From: UBA5070 sp035913415
GTDB taxonomy: Bacteria; Fibrobacterota; Fibrobacteria; UBA5070
Length of the DNA: 64,000 nt
NCBI GenBank assembly: GCA_035913415.1
Contig: JAMIIV010000194.1
Span: 1 to 64,000, forward strand
Direction: 5' to 3'
Each line of letters opens with the position of its first letter. Position 1 is the first letter of the stretch. The translations under genes and the position numbers were made by a program. Under the pieces are notes generated by a model. That model searched no databases. It was given only the letters and a program-made list of their open reading frames with translations, and was not told the origin of the DNA. This document shows, piece by piece, positions 46,064 to 55,392 of this stretch.

Positions 46064-46450
46064 TTACTCGACGTCCACGAGGGCCTGGTGCTCCTCGACG
46101 GTGTCGCCAGCGGCGACGTGGATGGCCGCGATCTTGCCGTCGCGGGGGGCCACGACGGGAGTATTCATCTTCATGGCTTCCAGGACCAGCAACTGCTGGC
46201 CCGCCTTGACGTCGGCACCGGCGGCCACGTCAACGGAGACGATGCGACCGGCCAACTGCGAGCGGACCGAGGCGGCGGAACCGCCTGCGGCCTTGGCCAC
46301 GGGGGCGGCGGCCACTGGGGCGGGCGCGGCGGCCGACGCGGCAGCACGAGGTGCTGCAGCGGGACGCGCGGCGCGGGTAGAGGGATCGTCGACGGTTTCG
46401 ACGACGACCTCGTAGGTCTTTCCTTCGACGGTGATGCGCAGCTTCTTCAC
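46064..46450 (-). CDS. Biotin carboxyl carrier protein
   Basis: A 128-residue carrier: short beta N-terminus, an Ala/Pro-rich linker (about 26-60), then a biotinyl domain with the biotinylation motif EAMKMNTPV (Lys94). The start is taken as GTG at 46450 because AAAGGGAAACCC sits just upstream; the open frame continues upstream over the neighbouring small gene. It lies between the small subunit gene and mutA, and would shuttle carboxyl groups for the MmdA-type subunit. Confidence 0.9.
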   Translation of the reverse strand: MKKLRITVEGKTYEVVVETVDDPSTRAARPAAAPRAAASAAAPAPVAAAPVAKAAGGSAASVRSQLAGRIVSVDVAAGADVKAGQQLLVLEAMKMNTPVVAPRDGKIAAIHVAAGDTVEEHQALVDVE

Positions 46451-46461
46451 GGGTTTCCCTT

Positions 46462-46632
46462 TCAGCGGAGGCGGTGCGAGTCGAACTGCTGGATCCGACC
46501 GTGGATGTTCCAAATGGTCTGGATGCGCGCTTCGGGTTCGATGCTGACGATGCGGAAAGGCTCGTCGAGCACAGAGTGGACCGCGGCGGCGATGATGCTG
46601 TGCAGGATATCCTGCGGAAGGTTCTGGGACAT
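46462..46632 (-). CDS. Small OadG/MmdD-like subunit lacking the membrane helix
   Basis: A 56-residue protein between carboxyltransferase and biotin carrier. ILHSIIAAAVHSVL then FRIVSIEPE and W-N-I-H-GR-I-x-x-F-x-SHRLR recall the C-terminal helix and R-x-R-S-I-R / W-x-x-x-GR-x-x-I motif of OadG/MmdD subunits, the part that binds the carboxyltransferase. The N-terminal transmembrane helix of those subunits is absent, so this is a soluble assembly piece. The assignment rests on position plus motif likeness. It starts 8 bp after the carboxyltransferase stop. Confidence 0.65.
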   Translation of the reverse strand: MSQNLPQDILHSIIAAAVHSVLDEPFRIVSIEPEARIQTIWNIHGRIQQFDSHRLR

Positions 46633-46640
46633 GCCTGATC

Positions 46641-48194
46641 TCAGAGAGGAATGTTGCCGTGCTTCTTCGGGGGACGCGTCTCGCGCTTGGAGAGCGTATT
46701 CCGAAGGGCCAGGGCGACGGTGGCGCGGCTCATGGCCGGCTCGATGACGTCGGTGATCATGTTGTTTTCGGCGGCCTGCCAGGGCGAGGCGAACTTGTCG
46801 CGGTACTGCGCGACCAGCTCGGAGGCCTTGGCCTTGGGATCTGCCGACTCCTTGATTTCCTTGCGGAACAGGACGTTGACGGCACCATCGGCGCCCATGA
46901 CGGCGATCTCGGCGGTGGGCCAGGCGAAGACCATGTCGGCGCCCATGTCCTTGGAGCACATGGCCAGGTACGCGCCGCCGTAGGCCTTGCGCAGGATCAG
47001 GGTGATCTTGGGCACGGTCGCTGCCGCGTAGGCGAACAGCATCTTCGCGCCGTGGCGGATGATGCCGCCGCGCTCCTGCGCGACGCCGGGCAGGAAGCCC
47101 GGGACGTCCACCAGCGTGACCAGCGGGATGTTGAAGGCGTTGCAGAAGCGCACGAAGCGGGCCGACTTGTCGGAGGCGTCGATGTCGAGCGTACCGGCCT
47201 TCACGGTGGGCTGGTTGGCGATGATGCCGACCACGATGCCCTCGATGCGGGCGAAGCCGATGATGATGTTGCGCGCCCACTCCTTCTGGACTTCGAAGAT
47301 GTGGCCGTCGTCGACCAGACGCTCGATGACCTTCATCACGTCCAGGGGTGCCTTGGCATCTTCGGGCACGAGATCGTTCATGCCCAGATCTGGCGACATG
47401 GAAATCTTGGCCGTGGGACGGTGCGGGGGGTCGTCCAGGTTGTTGGCCGGGAGATACGAGAGCAGCTCCTGGGTGAGTTCGATGGCGTGGGCGTCGGAAT
47501 CCGCGATGAAGTGGATGTTGCCCGACACCGAACCGTGGGCGTCGGCCGAACCGATGTCGTCCATGGTGCACTGCTGGCCGGTGACGGCCTTGATGACGTC
47601 CGGGCCGCAGATGAACATGTTGGCCTGGCCGCGGATCATGATCAGGAAGTCCATGAGCGCGGGGCTGTAGGCCGCACCGCCGGCGCAGGGGCCGGAGATC
47701 ACGGAAATCTGGGGAACCAGGCCCGAGGCCTGCACGTTGTGGTGGAAGACCTGGCCGTAACCGGAGAGGGAATCGACACCCTCCTGGATGCGCGCACCGC
47801 CCGAGTCGTTGACGCCGACGATGGGCATGCCCGACTGCATGGCGTATTCCATGAGATTGCAGATCTTCTGCGCGTGCATCTTGCCCAAGCTTCCGCCCGC
47901 GACGGTGAAGTCCTGCGAGAAGATCGCGACGGGCTTGCCGCCGACGTAGCCCACGCCGGTGATGACGGCGTCAGCGGCCATGAACTTGCCCGAAAGGCCG
48001 AAGTCGTGGGCGTGGTGGTGCACGTGGGCGCCGAATTCCTGGAAGGAATCGGGTTCGAAGAGGGCCTCCACGCGGTCGCGGGCGGTCATCAGACCCTTGG
48101 AGCGACGCTCCTCCAGCTTGTCCTTGCCGCCGCCAGCGTAGACCTTGGCGCGCCGTTCGGCGAGTTCTTCGAGCAATGCCTTGTCGATAGCCAT
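46641..48194 (-). CDS. mmdA: Propionyl-CoA carboxylase beta / methylmalonyl-CoA decarboxylase alpha type carboxyltransferase
   Basis: A 517-residue carboxyltransferase of the same family and length as the one at 7491-9044. Motifs: DSGGARIQEGVDSLSGYG near 125, GPCAGGAAYSPALMDF near 170, DVPGFLPGVAQE near 365, KAYGGAYLAMCS near 400, MGADGAVNVLF near 435, C-terminus KKHGNIPL. Its operon partners (epimerase, biotin carrier, both mutase subunits) fix the substrate as propionyl-CoA/methylmalonyl-CoA. No biotin carboxylase and no sodium-pump membrane subunit (MmdB) is encoded in this window. It may therefore work with the 5S subunit, with a carboxylase encoded elsewhere, or as a decarboxylase. Confidence 0.9.
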   Translation of the reverse strand: MAIDKALLEELAERRAKVYAGGGKDKLEERRSKGLMTARDRVEALFEPDSFQEFGAHVHHHAHDFGLSGKFMAADAVITGVGYVGGKPVAIFSQDFTVAGGSLGKMHAQKICNLMEYAMQSGMPIVGVNDSGGARIQEGVDSLSGYGQVFHHNVQASGLVPQISVISGPCAGGAAYSPALMDFLIMIRGQANMFICGPDVIKAVTGQQCTMDDIGSADAHGSVSGNIHFIADSDAHAIELTQELLSYLPANNLDDPPHRPTAKISMSPDLGMNDLVPEDAKAPLDVMKVIERLVDDGHIFEVQKEWARNIIIGFARIEGIVVGIIANQPTVKAGTLDIDASDKSARFVRFCNAFNIPLVTLVDVPGFLPGVAQERGGIIRHGAKMLFAYAAATVPKITLILRKAYGGAYLAMCSKDMGADMVFAWPTAEIAVMGADGAVNVLFRKEIKESADPKAKASELVAQYRDKFASPWQAAENNMITDVIEPAMSRATVALALRNTLSKRETRPPKKHGNIPL

Positions 48195-48210
48195 GTTCTC
48201 GTAATCTCCG

Positions 48211-48615
48211 TCAGTGGTTGGGAGCGCAGAATTCGGTGAGGACGCCGCGGGTGGACTTCGGGTGCAGGAACGCGATGTTCATGCCGCCGGCACCCGGGCG
48301 CGGAGCCTCGTCGATCAGTCGCATGCCGTCTTCCTTGGACTTGGCCAGTTCGGCGACAAGATCGTCGGTGGCGAACGCGACGTGCTGGACGCCTTCGCCA
48401 TTCTTCTCGATGTACTTGGCGATCGCGCTGTCTTCGGCGGTCGCTTCCAAAAGCTCGATGAAGACCTCGCCGACCTTCAGGAAGGCGGTGCGCACCTTCT
48501 GGGAGGGCACTTCCTCGATGAGTTCGCACTTCACGCCGAGCATCTTCTCCCACAGGGGGATGGCTTCGTCGAGGCTCTTCACGGCGATACCGAGGTGATC
48601 GATTCTGGTGATCAT
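48211..48615 (-). CDS. mce: Methylmalonyl-CoA epimerase
   Basis: A 134-residue glyoxalase-fold enzyme that converts (S)- and (R)-methylmalonyl-CoA. Metal ligands fit the family: His7 (RIDHLGIAV), His78 (VQHVAF) and Glu128 (TEFC). Other signs are IELLEAT and the closing HPKSTRGVLTEF, typical of the family. It is first in the operon mce-mmdA-small subunit-biotin carrier-mutA-mutB, 16 bp before mmdA. GAGGAG precedes the ATG at 48615. Confidence 0.94.
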   Translation of the reverse strand: MITRIDHLGIAVKSLDEAIPLWEKMLGVKCELIEEVPSQKVRTAFLKVGEVFIELLEATAEDSAIAKYIEKNGEGVQHVAFATDDLVAELAKSKEDGMRLIDEAPRPGAGGMNIAFLHPKSTRGVLTEFCAPNH

Positions 48616-48867
48616 CGCGTCATTCTCCTCATGGACGGCCCCTCGGGAGTTCGCCGGAGGCCTTGTGTACACTGTGGATTCACGGATCGGCGTTAAATCT
48701 GGATTTCCAAGTCCTTTTAAGCAAGGGACAAATTGCTCCCAAAGCCCTTTGCCGGAGCCTTGGAGCAGACAATCCGCCTGGTGGGATTGTCTGGAATCGT
48801 GCCCCCCTGTAAATTCGTCAGTCCATTCCCACCCGTTCCGATCCCTTTTTACAGGAGCCCCACCCCC

Positions 48868-50400
48868 ATGTCGAGACCCCTGAGCTCTTCCCTGGCCCTC
48901 CTGGCAAGTTTGGCCTTCCTGGCCTCCCCTTCTGGTGCCGCCGAACCCTCCCGGCCCACCCGCGGCAGCCTGCCCCTGGGACAAGGCAACGCCTTGAGCC
49001 AGCCTCCGGCGGCCGCACAAGCCCTTTCGGAGGCCTTCGTGAAGGTTGCCGAAGCCGTCCAGCCCGCGGTGGTGAGCATCTATACCTCGCGCACCGTGAC
49101 CACCCCCGCCATGAACCTGTTCCCCTTCCTGTTCGGCCCCCAAGGCGGTGATCCATCCGCCGCTCCCACCCCGCGTCAGAAACAGGAAGGCGGCGGCTCG
49201 GGGTTCATCATCCACGGACAGGGCTACGTGATGACCAATGCCCATGTGGTGAAGGACCAGGACGAAATCCAGGTGGAGCTCACCGACCGCACGCGGTTTC
49301 CAGCCACCATCGTGGGGTTGGACGAAAAGACCGACGTCGCGGTGCTGAAGGTGGATCCGGGCAAACGCCAACTGCCTGTGGTGGCCTTCGGGCAAAGCGA
49401 CGAGGTCCGGATCGGCGAATGGGTGCTGGCCATCGGCAATCCCTTCCTTTTCAAGAACACCGTGACCGCCGGCATCGTCTCGGCGACCGGGCGCAACATG
49501 GTCTCCGGCGATGCCTACGCCGACCACATCCAGACCGATGCGGCCGTGAATCCCGGCAACTCGGGCGGCCCCCTCGTGAACCTGCGCGGCCAGGTGATCG
49601 GCATCAACTCCAGCATCTGGACGCGCTCGGGCGGCTACCAGGGCATCTCGTTTGCCATCCCCATCGCGCTTGCCAACCGCATCGCCAGCGACCTCATCCA
49701 TGAAGGCAAGGTCGTGCGCGGCTGGCTGGGGGTATCCATCGGCGACCTCGATCCCGATCTCGCCGATGCCCTGGGTGTGGCCGGCCGCAATGGCGCACGC
49801 GTGGACGCCGTCCAGCCCGAGAGCCCGGCCGCCAAAGCCGGGCTGAAGGCCGGCGACGTGATCCTGACGTTGGATGGTGCGAGCATCACCGGATCTGCCG
49901 GTTTGCGCAACCTGGTGGCCGCACGCAAACCCGGAACGAAGGTGGCGCTGAAGGTCTTGCGCGATGGCAAGGAGATCGCCCTGGAGGCGGTGTTGGGCAG
50001 ACTGCCCGGTGACCCCGAAGAAGTCGCCAGCACGGGCGATGGATCCGCGTCGGTTGCCGCCGATGGGTCCTTCGTGGCGCGTCGTTTCGGACTGCGCCTG
50101 CGCGACCTCGATGCGGCCAGTCGCCAAGCCGTGGGACTGGACGACAAAGCCGTGGGAGTGGTGGTTTCGGGGGTCGAGGAAAGCTCCCCCGCCGCCGAGA
50201 AGGGACTCAAGGCGGGGATGGTGATCCAGCAGTGGATCTGGGAGCGCAACGCCCGCACCCCCACCACGGCCCGCGACCTGGCCACCGCTCTCGACAAGGT
50301 GCCCGCCGGAGCCACCGTGGCCTTGAAGCTGGCCACCAAGGAGCGCGTCTGGCTGGAAGGCCTGCGCGCCGTCGAGCCCCGCAAACCAGGCAAGCCCTGA
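48868..50400 (+). CDS. degP: DegP/HtrA-type periplasmic serine protease
   Basis: A 510-residue exported protease/chaperone. Signal peptide to about residue 27, then the trypsin-like domain with the full triad: His126 (TNAHVV), Asp156 (KTDVAVLK) and Ser232 (NPGNSGGP). Two PDZ domains follow (about 290-385 and 405-500; GVSIGDLDPDLADALGV ... AAKAGLKAGDVIL; GVVVSGVEESSPAAEKGLKAGMVI). It degrades or refolds misfolded envelope proteins. Divergent from the mce operon. The ATG at 48868 has CAGGAG about 12 nt upstream; the longer frame would spoil the signal peptide. Confidence 0.93.
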   Translation: MSRPLSSSLALLASLAFLASPSGAAEPSRPTRGSLPLGQGNALSQPPAAAQALSEAFVKVAEAVQPAVVSIYTSRTVTTPAMNLFPFLFGPQGGDPSAAPTPRQKQEGGGSGFIIHGQGYVMTNAHVVKDQDEIQVELTDRTRFPATIVGLDEKTDVAVLKVDPGKRQLPVVAFGQSDEVRIGEWVLAIGNPFLFKNTVTAGIVSATGRNMVSGDAYADHIQTDAAVNPGNSGGPLVNLRGQVIGINSSIWTRSGGYQGISFAIPIALANRIASDLIHEGKVVRGWLGVSIGDLDPDLADALGVAGRNGARVDAVQPESPAAKAGLKAGDVILTLDGASITGSAGLRNLVAARKPGTKVALKVLRDGKEIALEAVLGRLPGDPEEVASTGDGSASVAADGSFVARRFGLRLRDLDAASRQAVGLDDKAVGVVVSGVEESSPAAEKGLKAGMVIQQWIWERNARTPTTARDLATALDKVPAGATVALKLATKERVWLEGLRAVEPRKPGKP

Positions 50401-50537
50401 ACGGAACCGGGGCCCGTATGGGGATCCGCAACAGCGGGTCTCCCCTTTTGGGTTTCCTAAATTTCCTGCGACGCGCGTGGTGGGTTCTCCGATCCCGATC
50501 TGGCCGAAGGAGCCCGCCCGCCCCCCAGGAGACTCCC

Positions 50538-52511
50538 ATGCCCCGTTCGCGCTTGCGTCCGCTCCTATGCGGCGCCTTGGTCCTCGTGAGCCCGCCGGCC
50601 ATCGACGCAGCCTGCGACGACTGCCATCGCCCCCAGGTCGTGCAGTTCGACCTCAAGGTCGTGCCTCCCCGCCCCACGGATACCGGAGACTCCCTGGTGG
50701 TCCAGCGTATTCTCGAGTGGCGGCAGCTCTTCTGGGTTGCCTCGGGCGTTCGAAGCTGGTTTTTCAACCAGGATCCCTCGCGGGAATGCTACACCCACCT
50801 CAATGGTTCCTTCTACACCTCGGGAGATTCGGTGGGCAAGTCCATCCTCTTCGGCGAGGAGTGGGCAAATCTGCCGCCCGCGTCCGGTGAGGCGGGAGGC
50901 GATTACCTGGTGAGCGGGTCGGTCGACGGGGGGGATGGTCGCTACGTGGCCGAAATCCGTCTGCAGGTATCCAAGACGCGCCAGACCGTCTCCACCGCGC
51001 GACTCGAGTTCACCGCCGCCGACGAGCCCCTGACCGTGGGCAAGGACCTGGCGCGCACCATGGGCCCCCTGCTGGAGAAGATCCGGGCCTTCGAGAAGGA
51101 AAAACGTGCCGGAGGCGAACCCTACGCGTTGTGGCCGATCGCCACCCTGGTACCGGCACGGACCGACCTCCGCGCCGGTGAATCCGTCGAGGTCGAACTT
51201 CGCCTCCACGACTGCGACGGCGACCCCGCCACCTCGCCTCTCCCGAACCGGAAAGTGGACATCACAGCGACCCACGGGACCGTGAACCCAACGACGGTCC
51301 AAACCGATCCGGACGGACGGGCGCACCTGATCTTCACGGCCGGAGACCAAGCCGCCGAAGCGGTCCTGACGGCCGAGCACCCCTACCGCCTGGCCTCCGA
51401 GGACATGTCGGGAGCTCGTGGCCAACCCGCTGCGGTGCGCATCGCCCAAGCCCCCTCCGACCAGTGGGCGGTCCGAGGGCGGCTCTCGCGCCGGATCGTC
51501 CAACACGAATCGCGAACCACCACCCTCAACGACATTTCCGGAGGGTCCACTCAGAACACCGACATTTCCGCCCGGTATGTCCTGACCGGAAGCTTGCGCA
51601 ACCTCGCCCCCCAAGGCACTCCCATCTTCCGCAGCGAGCCAACGTCGGCCGGAGCCCACCTGGAGGGCGCCCAGGTCGAGATCGAAACCTCGCAGGGCAT
51701 CGAGCGGATCGCCTCGATCCCCTTCTGGAGCCGGGTGCAAAGCTTCCAGAGCGCCAGGTCCAGGCCATCTCCCGCAGGTGGGGCCGGGCACATCGATTTC
51801 CAGCACTTCCAGCACCCGGACCACCCCGAGCGGTTCGATGGCGCCTTCAGCCTGGCGGGGTTTGCGATCGAGGGGACATCGTACCGCATCGAAACCTCCT
51901 GCAACAGCGAAGAAGGGTGCGAGGAATCCAGCCAGGAGGACCAGACCATGGACGTGGTCGAGCTCACCATTCCCGTCCCCTCGGACAGTTCCGGCTATCG
52001 GCGGGACACGTCCTACTTCGAATCCACCCTATCCACCACGATTCACGAGGAGCGCACGGTCCACTACCGCGATGGAGCCTATTCCATCTCCTCGCTACAG
52101 ACCGAACGCAAATCGGGACTCTCCGCCGGATCCTGGGTCGAGCAAACCTTCGAACAACAGGCCTCCATCGAAATCGTCCCCCTCGATCCGTCCCGCCATC
52201 CCGCCACCCTACCCCGGCCCGGACAGCGGGCCTCGGCCCCTCTTCTGACCCACGCCTCCCTGTCCAGGGGGGCGCTCTCGGTCGCCCTCCTGGCGCCATC
52301 CGCGGGCATCCTCCGGGTTCGGCTCGTCGACCTGAACGGCCGCACCCTGCTGGACGCCACCCGACCGGTTGCCTCCGGCCCCAGCACCGCGGAATTCGCC
52401 CTGCCCGCGCCAACCCGTCGCGTGGTCGTGTTGGATCTGTCCTTGACGCCCCGGATCGGCGGGGATGCCTCCGCAGCACATGCCACTTGGCGGGTGGTAC
52501 TCCCTCCCTGA
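50538..52511 (+). CDS. Secreted multidomain protein with Ig-like domain
   Basis: A 657-residue exported protein; AGGAGACTCCC precedes the ATG at 50538. A signal peptide ends near residue 24, followed by CDDCHRP. Residues about 30-190 form a domain of unknown type (WRQLFWVASGVRSWFF; GGDYLVSGSVDGGDGRYVAEIRLQ). An Ig-like Big_1-type domain follows (ATLVPARTDLRAGESVEVELRL ... ATHGTVNPTTVQTDPDGRAHLIF, about 195-290). A long region I cannot place leads to a sorting-like C-terminal tail (ILRVRLVDLNGRTLLD). No catalytic motif recognised. Its neighbours are a DegP protease and a secreted repeat protein. Confidence 0.65.
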   Translation: MPRSRLRPLLCGALVLVSPPAIDAACDDCHRPQVVQFDLKVVPPRPTDTGDSLVVQRILEWRQLFWVASGVRSWFFNQDPSRECYTHLNGSFYTSGDSVGKSILFGEEWANLPPASGEAGGDYLVSGSVDGGDGRYVAEIRLQVSKTRQTVSTARLEFTAADEPLTVGKDLARTMGPLLEKIRAFEKEKRAGGEPYALWPIATLVPARTDLRAGESVEVELRLHDCDGDPATSPLPNRKVDITATHGTVNPTTVQTDPDGRAHLIFTAGDQAAEAVLTAEHPYRLASEDMSGARGQPAAVRIAQAPSDQWAVRGRLSRRIVQHESRTTTLNDISGGSTQNTDISARYVLTGSLRNLAPQGTPIFRSEPTSAGAHLEGAQVEIETSQGIERIASIPFWSRVQSFQSARSRPSPAGGAGHIDFQHFQHPDHPERFDGAFSLAGFAIEGTSYRIETSCNSEEGCEESSQEDQTMDVVELTIPVPSDSSGYRRDTSYFESTLSTTIHEERTVHYRDGAYSISSLQTERKSGLSAGSWVEQTFEQQASIEIVPLDPSRHPATLPRPGQRASAPLLTHASLSRGALSVALLAPSAGILRVRLVDLNGRTLLDATRPVASGPSTAEFALPAPTRRVVVLDLSLTPRIGGDASAAHATWRVVLPP

Positions 52512-52628
52512 CCCCTGGGACCCCTCAGGCCTGGCACCTGTGGTGACCGGAGAGTCAACGGCGATCCCAGAATCGACAACCCGATCGACTCCATCGCGAG
52601 TATCCAATAGGTTCCACCCGGAGGACCC

Positions 52629-54545
52629 ATGACTCGCTCTCGATTGCTTCTTGCCCTTCCTCTCCTTGCATCCATGTCCGCGGCCGCGGCCTGGGACGCC
52701 TGCAAATTCCAGTTCGGCCGCGCCTGGACCGGCGCCGGCAGTTATTCCGACGTCGATTACATCACCATCTGGATCGGTGACGGCTCGAGCAAGAACAACC
52801 AGTACAACGGGTACTGGGAAGGTGAAATGCTCAAGACCGCCAAATCCGGCGGCAAGACCCCGGTGCTGTATTCGTACATCATCGCCTTCATGGCCCGCAA
52901 CAAAGGGGGGCTCCAGGACTGCGACGTGGCCGGGCAGGGCAGCTCCAACAGCTTGTGTGTCAGTGGCACCAAGTACATCCGCGCCAATCGCGCCGCCATC
53001 CTCGACACCTACTCCAACTTCGCGGCCGGTGTCGCGAAGGACTACGGCACTTCCGACCCTGTGATCTGGCTTCTGGAACCCGATTTCTTCCAGTATTCCG
53101 AACCCACCTCGTACTGGGGCACACAGGCCAATGCCTTCAGCACGGCCGAAGCCGCCGAACTCATGACCGACATCGTCGCGCGCGTGAAGGCCAAACTGCC
53201 CAACGCGAAGCTGTCGTTCGACATTTCCCCCTGGATGGGCGGAACCGGTTGGCAGGCGGCGCAAGAGGCCTGGTGGAAGGCCATGCCCAACAGCTCGTTC
53301 AGCTACCGCAACACCTCCGGCGGGCGCACCCAGGGCGGCAATGCCCGCATCCGCACCGATGCCAACAACCTGACCACCTGGGCGGGAATCCAATCGATCT
53401 CCAAGCTGGGCATCATCGCCGATGACGGCTATGGCGTGGGCGGTGGCTCCAATGGCGACTGGACCGAATGGTTCACAGCCTCCAACCTCAACGCCCGCAT
53501 CCAGGACGGTGTGGTGGCCCTCACGGTTCCCGAACCCGGATCCGACTACGGCAACAAGATCTCCTCGGTGCGCGCAGGCATCACGGCCAAGCTCGTCACC
53601 TGTGGAGGCGTGATCAATCCCCCCACCACCTACAAACTCACCATCGGAACCGTCACCGGCGGAACGCTGACCACCACCCCCGCGGCGACCAGCTACGAAT
53701 CGGGAGCCACGGTTTCCGTCACGGCCACCCCTTCCACGGGGTACAAGTTCACCGGATGGACCGGAGCCTGCTCGGGAACCGGCACCTGCTCCATCACCAT
53801 GACCGGCGACAAGACCGTCGGAGCCACCTTCGAACAGCAGCAGGCCGCCACCTACAAACTCACCGTGAACACCGCCGTGGGCGGCGCCATCGCCACCTCC
53901 CCGGTCCAGCCCACCGCAGGATACGCCTCCGGCGCTTCGGTTTCCGTCACGGCCACCCCTTCCACCGGGTACAAGTTCACCGGGTGGACCGGAGCCTGCT
54001 CGGGAACCGGCATCTGCAAGATCACCATGGATGCCAACAAGTCCGTTGGCGCCGAGTTCGCCAAGGCCCCCACCCAGACCATCAACACCCAGGCCACCAA
54101 CGGCAAGATCACCTTCACCCCCGCTGGCCCGGATTTTCCCGAGGGCGGCACCGTGCAGGCCACCGCAGTGCCCAACGAAGGCTACAAGTTCACGGGATGG
54201 CAGGGCGCGTGCTCCGGCACCGGCGCCTGTTCCGTCGTGATCCCCAACTACGCGCTGTACCTGGGCGCGCTCTTCGAGAAGGTCATCACCGGCGTCGATC
54301 GTCGCGACGCCAGCGCGGCCTTCGCCACGGTCCAGGGTGACCGGCTGTTGGTGAACCCCGGGTTCGAAGGCCCCGTATCGGTATCCCTGCGGAGCCTCGA
54401 CGGCAGCCGCGCGGTGTCCCTGTTCCGCGGCTGGCAAGGCGGATTCCTCGATCTGGACCTGGCCGGAGTGCCGCGCGGCGTACACGTGCTGGTCGTGCAG
54501 GGACAGGATCTGTCGCGCCAGGAGCTGGTCCGCATCGGATTCTGA
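52629..54545 (+). CDS. Secreted protein: putative hydrolase domain plus InlB-type repeats
   Basis: A 638-residue exported protein, signal to about residue 20. Residues 21-320 look like a TIM-barrel hydrolase (DYITIWIGDG; PVIWLLEPDFFQYSEP; KLSFDISPWMGG; IGIIADDGYG-like end) with acidic residues at strand ends, but I cannot assign a family. Three repeats of about 75 residues follow with the core GYKFTGWTGACSGTGTCSI (divergent InlB B-repeat/Flg_new type). The tail SVSLRSLDGSRAVSLF matches the sorting-like C-termini of the cellulases. Repeats are often cell-wall or fibre spacers. A polysaccharide-active enzyme is the best guess. Confidence 0.65.
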   Translation: MTRSRLLLALPLLASMSAAAAWDACKFQFGRAWTGAGSYSDVDYITIWIGDGSSKNNQYNGYWEGEMLKTAKSGGKTPVLYSYIIAFMARNKGGLQDCDVAGQGSSNSLCVSGTKYIRANRAAILDTYSNFAAGVAKDYGTSDPVIWLLEPDFFQYSEPTSYWGTQANAFSTAEAAELMTDIVARVKAKLPNAKLSFDISPWMGGTGWQAAQEAWWKAMPNSSFSYRNTSGGRTQGGNARIRTDANNLTTWAGIQSISKLGIIADDGYGVGGGSNGDWTEWFTASNLNARIQDGVVALTVPEPGSDYGNKISSVRAGITAKLVTCGGVINPPTTYKLTIGTVTGGTLTTTPAATSYESGATVSVTATPSTGYKFTGWTGACSGTGTCSITMTGDKTVGATFEQQQAATYKLTVNTAVGGAIATSPVQPTAGYASGASVSVTATPSTGYKFTGWTGACSGTGICKITMDANKSVGAEFAKAPTQTINTQATNGKITFTPAGPDFPEGGTVQATAVPNEGYKFTGWQGACSGTGACSVVIPNYALYLGALFEKVITGVDRRDASAAFATVQGDRLLVNPGFEGPVSVSLRSLDGSRAVSLFRGWQGGFLDLDLAGVPRGVHVLVVQGQDLSRQELVRIGF

Positions 54546-54663
54546 CCGGCTCGACCCGATGGTGGCGAGAGAGACTCCGGCCATCGGAACTCCCCGCCGC
54601 CGCGTCTAGGAGCTACGCATCAGGGGTTGGCCACGCAGCGGACGCGACCCCTCTCGCAGACAG

Positions 54664-54702
54664 GAAAAAGGCCCACCGGGGAATTCCCGGTGGGCCTTCT
54701 TT
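54664..54702. terminator. Bidirectional terminator
   Basis: A perfect 13-bp stem AAGGCCCACCGGG/CCCGGTGGGCCTT (54668-54698) has TTTTT on the minus side and CTTTC on the plus side, between convergent genes ending at 54545 (+) and 54723 (-). Confidence 0.88.
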
Positions 54703-54722
54703 CATTCCACGTGTGGTCCGGA

Positions 54723-55301
54723 TCAGGCCTTCTTGGCGGCCTTGGCCTTGGTCTCCGCGGGGACCTTGGCCTTGGGAGCGGCCTTGGGCTTGGTCTCGGT
54801 TTCCGCAGGGTGTTCGACAGCGGCTTTGGCGACCTTGGCCGCAGGCTTCACACCCGACTTGGCCTTGGGCGCGGCGGCCTTGGTGGCGGCGCGGACTTCG
54901 GCTTCTTCGGCACGAGCGGCGGCGGTCGCGACTGCACGAACCTTGCGAAGATCTTCGACGATCTTGGCCCGGACGTAGTTGCGGCGCTTGAATTCGTTGC
55001 GGTGCTCGTCGCAGAAACGGGGGTACACGAACTGCTTGGGGAAGATCTTGACGACGTAGGTCTTGCCGCAACCCTCGAGCTCGCAGGTCCAGGTCTCTTC
55101 CGAGACCTCGATGCAATCGTGGCTGTAGGTGCGATTGTTGGAATCGCCAGGCTCGGGAGACTTCTTGGTCTTCTCGCGCTGCTTGACATCGCGGTGAAGT
55201 TCGCAGTACTTCGCGATGGGGTGGCCCCAAAACTCCTTGCCGCAATATTGGCAGATCTTGAGTTTGATGCGTTTCTTTTTCTTGTACTTCGGAAGCTGCA
55301 C
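54723..55301 (-). CDS. Zinc-finger protein with Ala/Lys/Pro-rich tail
   Basis: A 192-residue basic protein. The N-terminal half has two cysteine/histidine clusters: ICQYCGKEFWGHPIAKYCELH (about 16-37) and CELEGCGKTY...PRFCDEH (about 73-100), both of treble-clef look. From about 120 on the sequence is low-complexity, rich in Ala, Lys, Pro and Glu, like the tails of histone H1-type nucleoid proteins. DNA or RNA binding is likely from this composition. I know no named family. The gene ends at a strong terminator and is divergent from the NFACT-R gene. Confidence 0.7.
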   Translation of the reverse strand: MQLPKYKKKKRIKLKICQYCGKEFWGHPIAKYCELHRDVKQREKTKKSPEPGDSNNRTYSHDCIEVSEETWTCELEGCGKTYVVKIFPKQFVYPRFCDEHRNEFKRRNYVRAKIVEDLRKVRAVATAAARAEEAEVRAATKAAAPKAKSGVKPAAKVAKAAVEHPAETETKPKAAPKAKVPAETKAKAAKKA

Positions 55302-55392
55302 CTGGGTCTCCTGCGGGGCACTGGGGGGGATGAACGCGCTAGATGCACGACCCCCAGCATGCAGTCTGGAACTGATAACGAAAGATGGGCCG

